A stretch of 64,000 nucleotides of DNA, taken from positions 1,302,001-1,366,000 of the forward strand of contig NC_015064.1 in assembly GCF_000178975.2 (NCBI RefSeq), given 5' to 3'. How positions within the stretch are numbered: position 1 is the stretch's first letter; each line of letters opens with the position of its first letter. The notes beneath the pieces are model-generated. The model searched no databases. It had not been told where the DNA came from and saw only the letters and a list, made by a program, of their open reading frames with translations. This stretch comes from Granulicella tundricola MP5ACTX9 (lineage in GTDB: Bacteria > Acidobacteriota > Terriglobia > Terriglobales > Acidobacteriaceae). Both the position numbers and the translations under genes were made by a program. Shown piece by piece: positions 34,836-42,646 of this stretch.

Positions 34836-35987
34836 TCAATGCGTCGCCGCCAACGCAAATACGCCTGCCGGGTCCGTCCCGCTTGCAAAGGTCCCTGCCG
34901 AATCCAACTGTCCCGCTGTGGTCGTGTCGAAGCTGTACATCGTCAGGTCGGGACTTGCGCCAAAGGCTCCCGCAATCACGTATTTTTTGCTGTTGTCCTC
35001 CACCAGAGCCGTGGCCAGCGTCCCGCTCTTGTACGGCGAGCCCGTCAAAGCCTTGAGCGTTCCACTCGCAATGGAGAACCCTGAAACCGTTCCATCCCCA
35101 CGGTTCGCCGTATACGCGTACGTTCCCGTGGCATCCAGCAGGATCGAATAAGGCGCATCCCCGGAAACCGCCAGCGTCTGCACCGCCGTCAACAACCCTC
35201 CTGTTCCCAGGCTGTAGGACGCCACCCCGCTCGTACCCGCATTCGTGCCGCCGCGAGCAAAGTATACAAACGCACTGTTCGCGTCGATCGCAACTGCGTT
35301 GTCGCTGAAACCGCTTGGCAGCGCCAGCGCCTGCTCCGTCGTACCCAGCGACCCATTGGACGTCACAAATGGAAGAATTACATCTCCGGCCGCTCCCAAT
35401 GCCAGGAACACGTACGCTCCATTCGGAGACAGTCGAACCATCTTCGGGACCGCCGCATTCGCGTTCGCAGCCAGCGAGTACGACGCCTGCGCAGTCAATG
35501 TCAGCGCACCCGTAGTTGAATTGATCCCGAACACATAGAGCGAATCCGTGATGGAATCCAGCGCCAGCAGCCACTGCCCGTCCGGGGATGTATCCATCGA
35601 CACAAAGTTCGCCGCAGCGCTGGCCGCGGCCGAGTTCTGCAGCGTCAGAGCTCCGCCCGTCCCAATGGAAAAGAACTCGATCGCACCCGCTCCACCCACA
35701 TAGACAAACGTATTCGCTCGTGTCACCGCTACAGAGGAAGGCGTCAGCCCCTGCGTCAACCCATACGGCGATCCCGTGGCCCCGGTCAGCGTACTTGTTC
35801 CCACCACCAACCCGCTCAACGTGTCGCTCGTCTGGTTCACGATATACACATAGTCCCCACTGCTCGTCCCAGTGCTCCCCGTCGTAGTCGTCGTTTCAGG
35901 GACAAAAAATCCACTACACCCACTCAGCAATGCAACCGCACTCACACCCGCAGCCGCCATAACCCGCGCCAAAACCCTCTTGCTCAT
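34836..35987 (-). CDS. Lactonase-like beta-propeller lipoprotein
   Basis: A 383-residue lipoprotein with signal peptide and lipobox (VSAVALLSGC at residues ~15-24), then a Thr/Gly-rich linker. The body is built of repeated blades such as DYVYIVNQTSDTLSGLVV, TFVYVGGAGAIEFFSI, DSLYVFGINSTTGAL, GAYVFLALG and GTYAYTANRGDGTVSGFSI, with the SPxG/SPDGQWLLALD turns of the YncE/6-phosphogluconolactonase-like seven-bladed fold. Members of this fold include lactonases but many have no known activity, and no catalytic residues are clear here. It is first of two lipoprotein genes in the same direction. Confidence 0.8.
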   Translation of the reverse strand: MSKRVLARVMAAAGVSAVALLSGCSGFFVPETTTTTGSTGTSSGDYVYIVNQTSDTLSGLVVGTSTLTGATGSPYGLTQGLTPSSVAVTRANTFVYVGGAGAIEFFSIGTGGALTLQNSAAASAAANFVSMDTSPDGQWLLALDSITDSLYVFGINSTTGALTLTAQASYSLAANANAAVPKMVRLSPNGAYVFLALGAAGDVILPFVTSNGSLGTTEQALALPSGFSDNAVAIDANSAFVYFARGGTNAGTSGVASYSLGTGGLLTAVQTLAVSGDAPYSILLDATGTYAYTANRGDGTVSGFSIASGTLKALTGSPYKSGTLATALVEDNSKKYVIAGAFGASPDLTMYSFDTTTAGQLDSAGTFASGTDPAGVFALAATH

Positions 35988-36052
35988 TGCAAAAATTCCT
36001 CTTGTGCTTCATAGGACGAGTCCGGCAGCCAAAAAGCACCACCCCCACAACT

Positions 36053-36394
36053 TTATCCCGCCACTGCAACCCTCTTCTCAGACACCCTGTCGGAAATCGG
36101 CTTCGCTCGTTCAATCCGTAGCAGCCGCTTAGGGGTATTGAGCGCTTCCCAAAGATCGGTTCGCCGCTGCGTGTTCAGCCAGAAATCGGCCGAGTTGCCA
36201 AACACCCGGCTCAGGATCAACGCCGTATCCGCGGTCACGGAGCGGCGTCCCCGGCATAGCTCATTGACATGTTTGCGCGGCAACCCCGCCCGCGCCGCCA
36301 ACTCCGTCTGCGAGATCCCCAGCGGCTCCAGAAACTCTTCCACCAGCATCTCCCCAACACCAACGGGCTTTCTCTTCGTCATCAACATCGCCAT
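36053..36394 (-). CDS. higA: HigA-type antitoxin
   Basis: A 113-residue XRE-type DNA-binding antitoxin. KRKPVGVGEMLVEEFLEPLGISQTELAARAGLPRKHVNELCRGRRSVTADTALILSRVFGNSADFWLNTQRRTDLWEA is the standard HigA pattern, including the helix-turn-helix at residues ~30-55 and the FWLN motif. It lies 12 bases downstream of the toxin gene, in the toxin-first order usual for higBA. It would neutralise HigB and repress the operon through the palindrome at 36713-36729. Confidence 0.92.
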   Translation of the reverse strand: MAMLMTKRKPVGVGEMLVEEFLEPLGISQTELAARAGLPRKHVNELCRGRRSVTADTALILSRVFGNSADFWLNTQRRTDLWEALNTPKRLLRIERAKPISDRVSEKRVAVAG

Positions 36395-36406
36395 TACACC
36401 TCTACT

Positions 36407-36700
36407 TCAAGAACGATAAGAATGATCATCTAAACACAGCTCGGTCGCCTTACCTTCGCTCCACTGGAAGATCAATCGCCACTTGTCATTGACCCGGATC
36501 GAGCAGAAGCCTTCCAGCTTTCCACTCAGATGTTCAAACCGATTACTCGGAGGCACTCTAAGATCGGCATCGGTGCTCGCATCGTCAAGAAGCTGCAACT
36601 TACGAAACAGCCTGTCGCGCAGATCAGCCGGAATCTTCTTCGAATACACATCGTTCACGAAGAATTCGCGAAGCCAACTCTCCCGCCAAGTTTCAATCAT
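36407..36700 (-). CDS. higB: HigB/RelE-type toxin
   Basis: A 97-residue toxin of the HigB family, which cuts mRNA on the ribosome. The conserved stretches are present: LREFFVNDVYSKKIPADLRDRLFRKLQLLDDA, LRVPPSNRFEHLSGKLEGFCSIRVNDKWRLIFQW and a C-terminal DDHSYR ending with a His. Full length, no frameshift, so the pair is probably functional. Start ATG at 36700, with the operator-promoter immediately upstream. Confidence 0.92.
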   Translation of the reverse strand: MIETWRESWLREFFVNDVYSKKIPADLRDRLFRKLQLLDDASTDADLRVPPSNRFEHLSGKLEGFCSIRVNDKWRLIFQWSEGKATELCLDDHSYRS

Positions 36701-36706
36701 TCAGAG

Positions 36707-36729
36707 ACTATAGTACCGCTCAACGGTAC
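36707..36729 (-). promoter_or_regulatory. higBA operator with -10 element
   Basis: GTACCG (36713-36718) and CGGTAC (36724-36729) form an inverted repeat with a five-base spacer. On the minus strand the palindrome directly precedes TATAGT (36707-36712), a -10 candidate, and lies 13 bases from the toxin start. HigA binding there would block transcription. Confidence 0.65.
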
Positions 36730-36821
36730 AAAACACCTCAACCATTCGTCCAGTCAAGCAAAACCGGGGTCCGGCCTCAAATCTAAGACTCAATCAGTCC
36801 GAGATCGTATAAACTCCTCCC

Positions 36822-37355
36822 ATGTCCCGAAATGCTCTCCTGAAAACCTCCCGCCTCATCCATCTCTACTTCGGCGTCTTCATCACCCCAGCCCTCATCT
36901 TCTTCGCCATCAGCGGCGGACTCCAGACCTTCGGCCTCCATGAGACCAATCGCGATCACCCCAACTACAAGCCCGCCCACTGGCTCGTCGTCATGGGCCA
37001 GATCCACAAAAAGCAGACCACCATCGTCCCCGTCCGGAAACCCCAGCCAGCTGCCGCCAAGCCCGAGGCCCCACCCACCCCGTCATCCGATCTCACCGCC
37101 AAGCCCGAGCACAAGCACCACGACGCCGACTCAACTCAACCCGCATCCGACGCCCCCAAACCCACTCCCGCACCCGAAGCCCCTAAGCCTCGCCCGCTCC
37201 CCCTCCGCATCTTCTTCCTCATCGTCTGCGTAGGCCTCTTCACCTCGACGATCACCGGGCTCATCATGTCCTACAAGTACGTCCGCAACAAGACCCTCAT
37301 CACCGTCACCCTCATCGCGGGAGTCGTCATCCCCATCCTCCTGACGCTCCTCTAA
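36822..37355 (+). CDS. PepSY-like three-helix membrane protein
   Basis: A 177-residue protein. The N-terminal helix SRLIHLYFGVFITPALIFFAISGGLQTF matches the start of PepSY-associated membrane proteins. Then comes a 75-residue loop rich in Pro, Ala, Lys and His (PVRKPQPAAAKPEAPPTP; KPEHKHHDAD), and two closely spaced helices (IFFLIVCVGLFTSTITGLIMS, LITVTLIAGVVIPILLTLL). Full PepSY reductases have longer extracytoplasmic domains; this is a short form. The HKHH cluster might bind metal. No ribosome-binding site is clear at the ATG. Function unknown; the relation to PepSY proteins is by pattern. Confidence 0.65.
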   Translation: MSRNALLKTSRLIHLYFGVFITPALIFFAISGGLQTFGLHETNRDHPNYKPAHWLVVMGQIHKKQTTIVPVRKPQPAAAKPEAPPTPSSDLTAKPEHKHHDADSTQPASDAPKPTPAPEAPKPRPLPLRIFFLIVCVGLFTSTITGLIMSYKYVRNKTLITVTLIAGVVIPILLTLL

Positions 37356-37360
37356 GCCCA

Positions 37361-37401
37361 AAAAGGGACTGCACCTTCCGCGATAAACGGCTGCAGTCCC
37401 T
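37361..37401 (-). terminator. Terminator of nadB
   Basis: On the minus strand GGGACTGCA (complement of 37392-37400) pairs with TGCAGTCCC (complement of 37365-37373) around an 18-base loop, and TTTTT follows. It lies about 40 bases past the nadB stop. On the plus strand no T-run follows, so it serves nadB rather than the PepSY-like gene. Confidence 0.65.
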
Positions 37402-37439
37402 GGTGAATTGTGGTGCGCATGTGGTGATTTGTGGTGCAG

Positions 37440-38975
37440 TTATTCAAACCGCAATCGACCCCGTTCCATCACTGAATGCCTTGCAATTGGGCCTTTTTCA
37501 GGGAAATCACTCCGAAAATGAGCCCCCCGGCTCTCCTCACGCCCCAGCGCCGATTCCACCATCACCCCCGCCAGCGCATAAAGATTTCGAGCCTCCAACT
37601 GCCGCCGAGTCACCCCCCTTGGCATCCTCCGGAACATCCCATCCAGCCTCGCCTGCCCCCTCTTCAACCCGGCAGAATCCCGCAAAAGCCCAGCATTCTC
37701 CCACATAATCGCCCTCAACTCCGCGATCCACTCCTCCACCCCTTCATCACTCCCACCCGCCTTCACCACCTCGCCGGCCGCCTCAACCTTACCCCCAGAG
37801 CCCTGCTCCTTCACCATGGATTCCGCCGCCAAAACCCCAAAAACCAGCCCTTCCAACAGCGAATTACTAGCCAGCCGATTCGCCCCATGCACCCCCGTGC
37901 AAGCCGCTTCCCCCGCCGCGTAAAGCCCCTGCAATGAGCTCTTTCCCCACACATCCGTCTTGATCCCACCCATCAGATAATGCGCCGCCGGCCGCACCGG
38001 AATCAGATCCTTCGCCAGACTCAGCCCATAGCCCGCCAGAAACGCAGAGATCCCCGGAAAACGAGCCTTCAAGTCGATCTCAGTCACCCCCCGCATATCC
38101 AGGTAAACCGGCCCGTTCAGCCCCTCTCGTGTAATCGCCCGAGCCACCACATCCCGCGGTGCAAGCTCCGCCATCGGGTGGATCGCGGGCATAAACCGCT
38201 CGCCCGCGGCATTGATCAGCACCGCCCCCTCACCCCTCAGTGCTTCACTCATAAGGAATCTAGGCGCCCCGTCCATCGCAAACGCCGTCGGATGGAACTG
38301 GTAGAACTCCATATCCTCCACCGCCGCACCTGCCCGGTACGCCATCGCGATCCCATCCCCCGTAGCCACCGCCGGATTCGTCGTATCCGAATAAACCTGC
38401 CCCGCCCCACCACTTGCAATCATCACCGCCCGAGCCCCCACCCGAGCCAGCGTCCCAGCCTTATCCAGCAGCACCACCCCCTCCACGCGGCCCTTCTCCA
38501 CCATTAGATCGACCGTCACAGTCCAATCCCTAAGCTCAACATTCTTTAACCCTTGCACATACTTCAGCAGTGCCCGCGCGATCTCCCGCCCCGTAGCGTC
38601 GCCGTTTGCATGAAGTATCCGCGAAAGAGAGTGCGCCCCCTCCCGCGTCCTGAGCAACTCCCCACCCACTGCCCGGTCGAACTCCGTCCCCCACCCCAGC
38701 AGCTCTTCCACCCGCCTCGGTCCCTGCTCCACCAGCACCTTCGCCGCCGCCGCATTCACCAGCCCATCCCCAGCCGCAATCGTGTCCGCAAGATGCAGCG
38801 AAACATCCTCGCTTCCACCCATCGCAACGGCAATCCCACCCTGCGCATAAGCCGTATTCGATTCCGCAAAGCTCTCCTTGGTCACGCAAAGCACCCGCCC
38901 TGCCCCAGCCAACCGAACCACAGCACTCAGGCCCGCAATCCCACCACCAACCACCACAAAATCAAACAATTCCAT
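37440..38975 (-). CDS. nadB: L-aspartate oxidase
   Basis: Oxidises L-aspartate to iminoaspartate with FAD, first step of de novo NAD synthesis. 511 residues from the ATG at 38975, which follows AGGA; the frame extends upstream to 39104 through the terminator of the next gene and is not used. FAD-binding FDFVVVGGGIAGLSA, AQGGIAVAMGGSEDVSLHLADTIAAGDGLVN, the catalytic region FYQFHPTAFAMDGAPRFLMSEALRGEGAVLIN, DMRG and GGIKTDVWGKSSLQGLYAAGEAACTGVHGANRLASNSLLE are all present. nadA and nadC are not adjacent. Confidence 0.95.
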   Translation of the reverse strand: MELFDFVVVGGGIAGLSAVVRLAGAGRVLCVTKESFAESNTAYAQGGIAVAMGGSEDVSLHLADTIAAGDGLVNAAAAKVLVEQGPRRVEELLGWGTEFDRAVGGELLRTREGAHSLSRILHANGDATGREIARALLKYVQGLKNVELRDWTVTVDLMVEKGRVEGVVLLDKAGTLARVGARAVMIASGGAGQVYSDTTNPAVATGDGIAMAYRAGAAVEDMEFYQFHPTAFAMDGAPRFLMSEALRGEGAVLINAAGERFMPAIHPMAELAPRDVVARAITREGLNGPVYLDMRGVTEIDLKARFPGISAFLAGYGLSLAKDLIPVRPAAHYLMGGIKTDVWGKSSLQGLYAAGEAACTGVHGANRLASNSLLEGLVFGVLAAESMVKEQGSGGKVEAAGEVVKAGGSDEGVEEWIAELRAIMWENAGLLRDSAGLKRGQARLDGMFRRMPRGVTRRQLEARNLYALAGVMVESALGREESRGAHFRSDFPEKGPIARHSVMERGRLRFE

Positions 38976-38989
38976 ACCTAAAATCCTAC

Positions 38990-39031
38990 GCCCAAAACAA
39001 AACGGCGTGGCGGCCCAAGGCCACCACGCCG
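38990..39031 (-). terminator. Terminator of the M28 peptidase gene
   Basis: On the minus strand CGGCGTGG(T)GGCC pairs with GGCC(G)CCACGCCG with one mismatch and a short loop, followed by TTTTGTTTTG. It begins 18 bases past the peptidase stop. Confidence 0.8.
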
Positions 39032-39048
39032 CAGTCACAGCATGTGAA

Positions 39049-40566
39049 CTACTCCTTGGCCAACTTCTCCCCGACCAGAGTTTCCTTCGTATCCGCCAGG
39101 ACAAAGCTCGTCACGGCAAGCATCCCGATGTTTTTCCGGAAGTCCTCCAGATCCACCTTGTCCAACGTGTCCGCCTCGCTGTGGTGCCAGTCGAAGTAGT
39201 GCTCGCCCACCGTATGCGGGCTCAACGAAGGCACGCCCATCGCCACAATGGGGCCAATATCCTCCCCACCGCCGCCCGGAAATACCTTGTCTGCCCCGAT
39301 CGGCCCCAGCAGCGCCGCAATCTGCTGCAGCAGCGCAAACGAAGCCTGCTGCGGCTCCGTCAGCTTCGTCAGGTCGAACCCCGGAGGCGTCATGGACTGT
39401 GGCGGAGCGCCGGGCTTCGGCGGCCCCATCCGCATCCCAAACGTCCCATACCCCATGCCCAGCGGCTTCTCCGCCCCGCCGTCCATCTCGATCGCCGCCA
39501 CATGCTTCGCCACCGCCGCCGCGCCTAGCAGCACGGGATATGCATCGCCGCCACGCCCGCCGTTCTCCTCATTCACCCAGAAGACCACGCGGATCGTCCG
39601 TTTCGGTTTCAACCCCAGCTTATGCAGCAGGCTGACCGCCTCAAACGTAGCCATGATGCCGCCGCCATCGTCCTGCGCCCCCTGCCCAACGTCCCAGCTA
39701 TCGATATGCCCACCCAGCACGACGACATCCTCCGGATGCTCGGACCCCACCAGATCCCCATAAACATTGCCCGACTTCACATCCGCCTCCTGGTGCGCCT
39801 CCATCTCCAGGTGTACGGTCACCGGCCCATCCTTCGCCAGTCGCCCGATCAGCCCCGCGTCCTCAACCGAAATCGCAGCCGAAGGAATCTTCGGAGCCTT
39901 CTCGTCATAGACCAGCCGCCCCGTATGCGGAGCCTGTAGCGCCAGCCCCGTTGCCGACCTCACCAGAACCGCCACCGCACCCTTGGCCGCCGCGCGCGAA
40001 GCGCCATTCGTCCTATAGCTCGTCCCCACTCCGTACCCATGCCACCCGGGGTCGAACACCACGATCTTCCCCTTCGCCCCATCCGCCGGCAGCGCATCCA
40101 GCTCTGCATAGTCATGCAGAAACAGCACCTCCGCCGTAATCCCACCCGCCGGAGTCCCCACACTCATCCCCAGCCCCAGCATCCGCAGCTTCCGCGGCAC
40201 CCCATTCAGCCCCGGCGACACGATCGAAGCCGACTCCTTGCCCCGAACCCAGTGCGGCACCATCGCCGGCTGAATCGTCACATTCTGCAACCCCGCCTTC
40301 TTCATCAACTCCGCGCCCCACTGTACGGCAGCGTTCAACTGTGGCGTGCCGCTGTTCCTGTTCCCAATCCGGTCGCACAGGTACGTCAGCGCCGCATAAC
40401 CGTCTGTATCCGTCGCCGCTGCGGCCAGAATCCGAGTCGCATCCGCCTGGTACTGCGCCGTTACCGGACCCGAAACACCCGGCAGCCCCACCCCACCGCG
40501 CTGCGCCAACGCAGGAGTCAATCCAACCAAACCAGCAAGAAGAAGAGCAGAGCAAACTCGTGTCAT
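39049..40566 (-). CDS. Secreted M28 family aminopeptidase/carboxypeptidase
   Basis: A 505-residue secreted zinc peptidase from the ATG at 40566, behind AAAGG, with signal peptide MTRVCSALLLAGLVGLTPALAQ. The dinuclear zinc site is complete: GGHIDSWD (His, Asp), QDDGGG (Asp), NEENGG (general-base Glu and ligand Glu), IEMDGG (Asp) and HHSEADT (His). A PA-type inserted domain precedes it (GKIVVFDPGWHGYG; KGAVAVLVRSATG). The layout resembles plasma glutamate carboxypeptidase-like enzymes, which cleave short peptides. It runs divergently from aroB and ends in its own terminator. An upstream ATG at 40686 gives no signal peptide at the N-terminus. Confidence 0.9.
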   Translation of the reverse strand: MTRVCSALLLAGLVGLTPALAQRGGVGLPGVSGPVTAQYQADATRILAAAATDTDGYAALTYLCDRIGNRNSGTPQLNAAVQWGAELMKKAGLQNVTIQPAMVPHWVRGKESASIVSPGLNGVPRKLRMLGLGMSVGTPAGGITAEVLFLHDYAELDALPADGAKGKIVVFDPGWHGYGVGTSYRTNGASRAAAKGAVAVLVRSATGLALQAPHTGRLVYDEKAPKIPSAAISVEDAGLIGRLAKDGPVTVHLEMEAHQEADVKSGNVYGDLVGSEHPEDVVVLGGHIDSWDVGQGAQDDGGGIMATFEAVSLLHKLGLKPKRTIRVVFWVNEENGGRGGDAYPVLLGAAAVAKHVAAIEMDGGAEKPLGMGYGTFGMRMGPPKPGAPPQSMTPPGFDLTKLTEPQQASFALLQQIAALLGPIGADKVFPGGGGEDIGPIVAMGVPSLSPHTVGEHYFDWHHSEADTLDKVDLEDFRKNIGMLAVTSFVLADTKETLVGEKLAKE

Positions 40567-40712
40567 GCAGAACCTTTCTGTTAGGCAGTCATGGGCGACA
40601 GGACCGGCAGACAGGCAGCGTCCTAACCGGCATAAATAAAGATGAGTGGCTTTGAACTCAATCTTACCCGCGAACGCTGTCTCCACCCACGCCGCGTTAC
40701 CATAAACCTACT

Positions 40713-41864
40713 GTGGCCCTTACCCCCAAAACGCTCCCGATCCCGTCAACAAAAACGATCCACCTCAGCGCCACCTCCACCGAATACGACATTCACATCG
40801 GCCAAGGTCTGCTCTCCACCCTCCACCCCCGCCTCCAGAAGCTCGCAGGGGGAAAGTCTTACCGGCCCTTCCTCATCACCAGCCCCAACATCTGGAAACT
40901 CTGGTCCAAGCAGGTCCGCGCCTCATTCCCTGAGGCCGAGTCCCCCACCGTCCTCTTCCTCCCACCTGGGGAGAAGCACAAGCGCCTCCCCGCCGTAGAG
41001 TCCCTTGCAGAGCAGCTCGCCCAGCACGGAGCGGACCGCGATTCGATCCTGATCGCCTTCGGCGGCGGCGTCCTCGGCGACATCACCGGCTTCCTCGCCG
41101 CCATCTATATGCGCGGCATCCCGTACGTCCAGATTCCCACCACGCTGCTCGCGCAGGTCGACTCCTCCGTCGGCGGCAAGACCGGCGTCAACCTCGCCGC
41201 AGGCAAGAACCTCATTGGCTCCTTCCACCACCCGCGCGCCGTCTTCGCGGATATCGCCCTCCTCAAAACCCTCCCGCCGCTCGAGCTCCGCTCCGGCCTC
41301 CAGGAGTCCATCAAGGCCGGCATCATCGCCGACCCCAAGCTCTTCGCCTACCTCGAACAGAACAACGAGCTCATCGCCAACGGTGACCCGGAAGCCCTCA
41401 CCAAGGTCGTCACCGCCTCCATCAAGGTCAAAGCCAACGTCGTCGCGAAGGACGAGCGCGAGTCCGGCCTGCGCATGACCCTCAACTTCGGCCACACCCT
41501 CGGCCACGCCATTGAGGCCGCCACCGGCTATAAGAAACTGCTCCACGGCGAAGCCGTAGCCTGGGGCTCCATCGCCGCCCTCCACGTAGCCCTCGCCCGC
41601 AAGGTCATCGATCCAGACACCTTCGCCCGCATGGCCAACCTCATCCTCTCCTACGGCCCGCTCCCCCGCTTCAAGGCCACCGCCAGCGACCTCGTAGCCC
41701 TCACCTCATCCGACAAGAAGACCCGCAGCGGCCGCCGAGCCTTCGTCCTCCCCACCGGCATCGGCTCCACGGAGATCGTCTACGACGTCACCGACGAAGA
41801 GCTCACCGCCGCCGCCGAATCCATGCTCCAGACCATGCGCGCCACCGGGGTCAAACCGTCATGA
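40713..41864 (+). CDS. aroB: 3-Dehydroquinate synthase
   Basis: Second shikimate-pathway enzyme, NAD- and zinc-dependent. 383 residues from GTG 40713. Motifs present are FLPPGEKHKRL, AFGGGVLGDITGFLAAIYMRGIPYVQIPTTLLAQVDSSVGGKTGVN, GKNLIGSFHHPRAVFAD, KDERESGLRMTLNFGHTLGHAIEAATGYKKLLHGEAVAWG with the zinc ligands, and the C-terminal DKKTRSGRRAFVLP. The stop overlaps the menG start (ATGA), giving an aroB-menG-cation efflux operon whose shared logic may be chorismate supply for menaquinone. Confidence 0.96.
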   Translation: MALTPKTLPIPSTKTIHLSATSTEYDIHIGQGLLSTLHPRLQKLAGGKSYRPFLITSPNIWKLWSKQVRASFPEAESPTVLFLPPGEKHKRLPAVESLAEQLAQHGADRDSILIAFGGGVLGDITGFLAAIYMRGIPYVQIPTTLLAQVDSSVGGKTGVNLAAGKNLIGSFHHPRAVFADIALLKTLPPLELRSGLQESIKAGIIADPKLFAYLEQNNELIANGDPEALTKVVTASIKVKANVVAKDERESGLRMTLNFGHTLGHAIEAATGYKKLLHGEAVAWGSIAALHVALARKVIDPDTFARMANLILSYGPLPRFKATASDLVALTSSDKKTRSGRRAFVLPTGIGSTEIVYDVTDEELTAAAESMLQTMRATGVKPS

Positions 41865-42646
41865 TCCCCACACAAGACCCCATTATTTCCACAGCCGCAC
41901 CGGGCGCGATTCAGCCTGCGCAAGGAGCCATCCAGCCCTCAGCAGACGTCCAGCAGATGTTCAACGCCATCGCCAACCGCTATGACGTTATGAACCACGT
42001 CCTCTCCGCCGGCATCGATCGCCTCTGGTGGTGGCGAGCCGCACGAGCCGTCCGCACCGTCCTCGCCGACCCCTCAGCCCAGATCGTCGACCTTTGCTGC
42101 GGCACCGGCGACATGACCCTGGCCCTCCTCAAGCGGCGGCCTTCCACATCATCCACAGCCCCCCTGCTGGCAGTGGATTTCTCCCACGAGATGCTCACCC
42201 GGGGTCAGGCCAAGTTCAATGGAAAGAACATCATCGCGGTGGAATGTGATGCATTGCATCTCCCCCTGCCTCAAGGCAATGTGGACCTGATATCCTCCGC
42301 CTTCGGCTTCCGCAATCTCTCCTCTTATGAGGACGGCCTCGCAGAGCTCTTTCGCGTCCTACGCCCCGGCGGCCAGATCGCCATCCTGGAGTGCAACCAG
42401 CCCGCCGGCCTCGTAGGCGCACTTTACAACCTCTACTTCAAGAAGATTCTCCCCCGCATCGGCGCACTCTTCTCTAACGCGGAAGCCTACTCCTATCTGC
42501 CCGCCTCGGTCGAGAGATTTCCACGCCCCCCCAGAATGCTTGAACTGATCCACAACGCCGGCTTCGTCCAGGCCTCCTGGACCAGCTACACCCTCGGCGT
42601 CGCCGGCCTCTATCAGGCCACCAAACCGGTACCATCACAGGCATGA
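41861..42646 (+). CDS. menG: Demethylmenaquinone/ubiquinone C-methyltransferase
   Basis: SAM-dependent methyltransferase of the UbiE/MenG family, last step of menaquinone synthesis. 261 residues. Motifs are FNAIANRYDVMNHVLSAGIDRLWWWR, IVDLCCGTGDMTLALL (SAM site), AVDFSHEMLTRGQAK, ISSAFGFRNLSSYEDGLAELFRVLRPGG, LPRIGALFSNAEAYSYLPASVERFP and FVQASWTSYTLGVAGLY. A 25-residue Pro/Ala-rich N-terminal extension is unusual. Starts inside the aroB stop and ends inside the start of the efflux gene, both by ATGA overlap. MenG rather than UbiE is inferred from phylum. Confidence 0.93.
   Translation: MIPTQDPIISTAAPGAIQPAQGAIQPSADVQQMFNAIANRYDVMNHVLSAGIDRLWWWRAARAVRTVLADPSAQIVDLCCGTGDMTLALLKRRPSTSSTAPLLAVDFSHEMLTRGQAKFNGKNIIAVECDALHLPLPQGNVDLISSAFGFRNLSSYEDGLAELFRVLRPGGQIAILECNQPAGLVGALYNLYFKKILPRIGALFSNAEAYSYLPASVERFPRPPRMLELIHNAGFVQASWTSYTLGVAGLYQATKPVPSQA

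Noticed and set aside
34778..34888. Longer N-terminus of the SH3 lipoprotein
   Set aside because: It would overlap the upstream gene and place an Arg-rich leader before a clear lipoprotein signal.
36822..37355. Truncated PepSY reductase pseudogene
   Set aside because: The frame is intact with helices at both ends and no remains of a larger gene nearby; a short family form is simpler.
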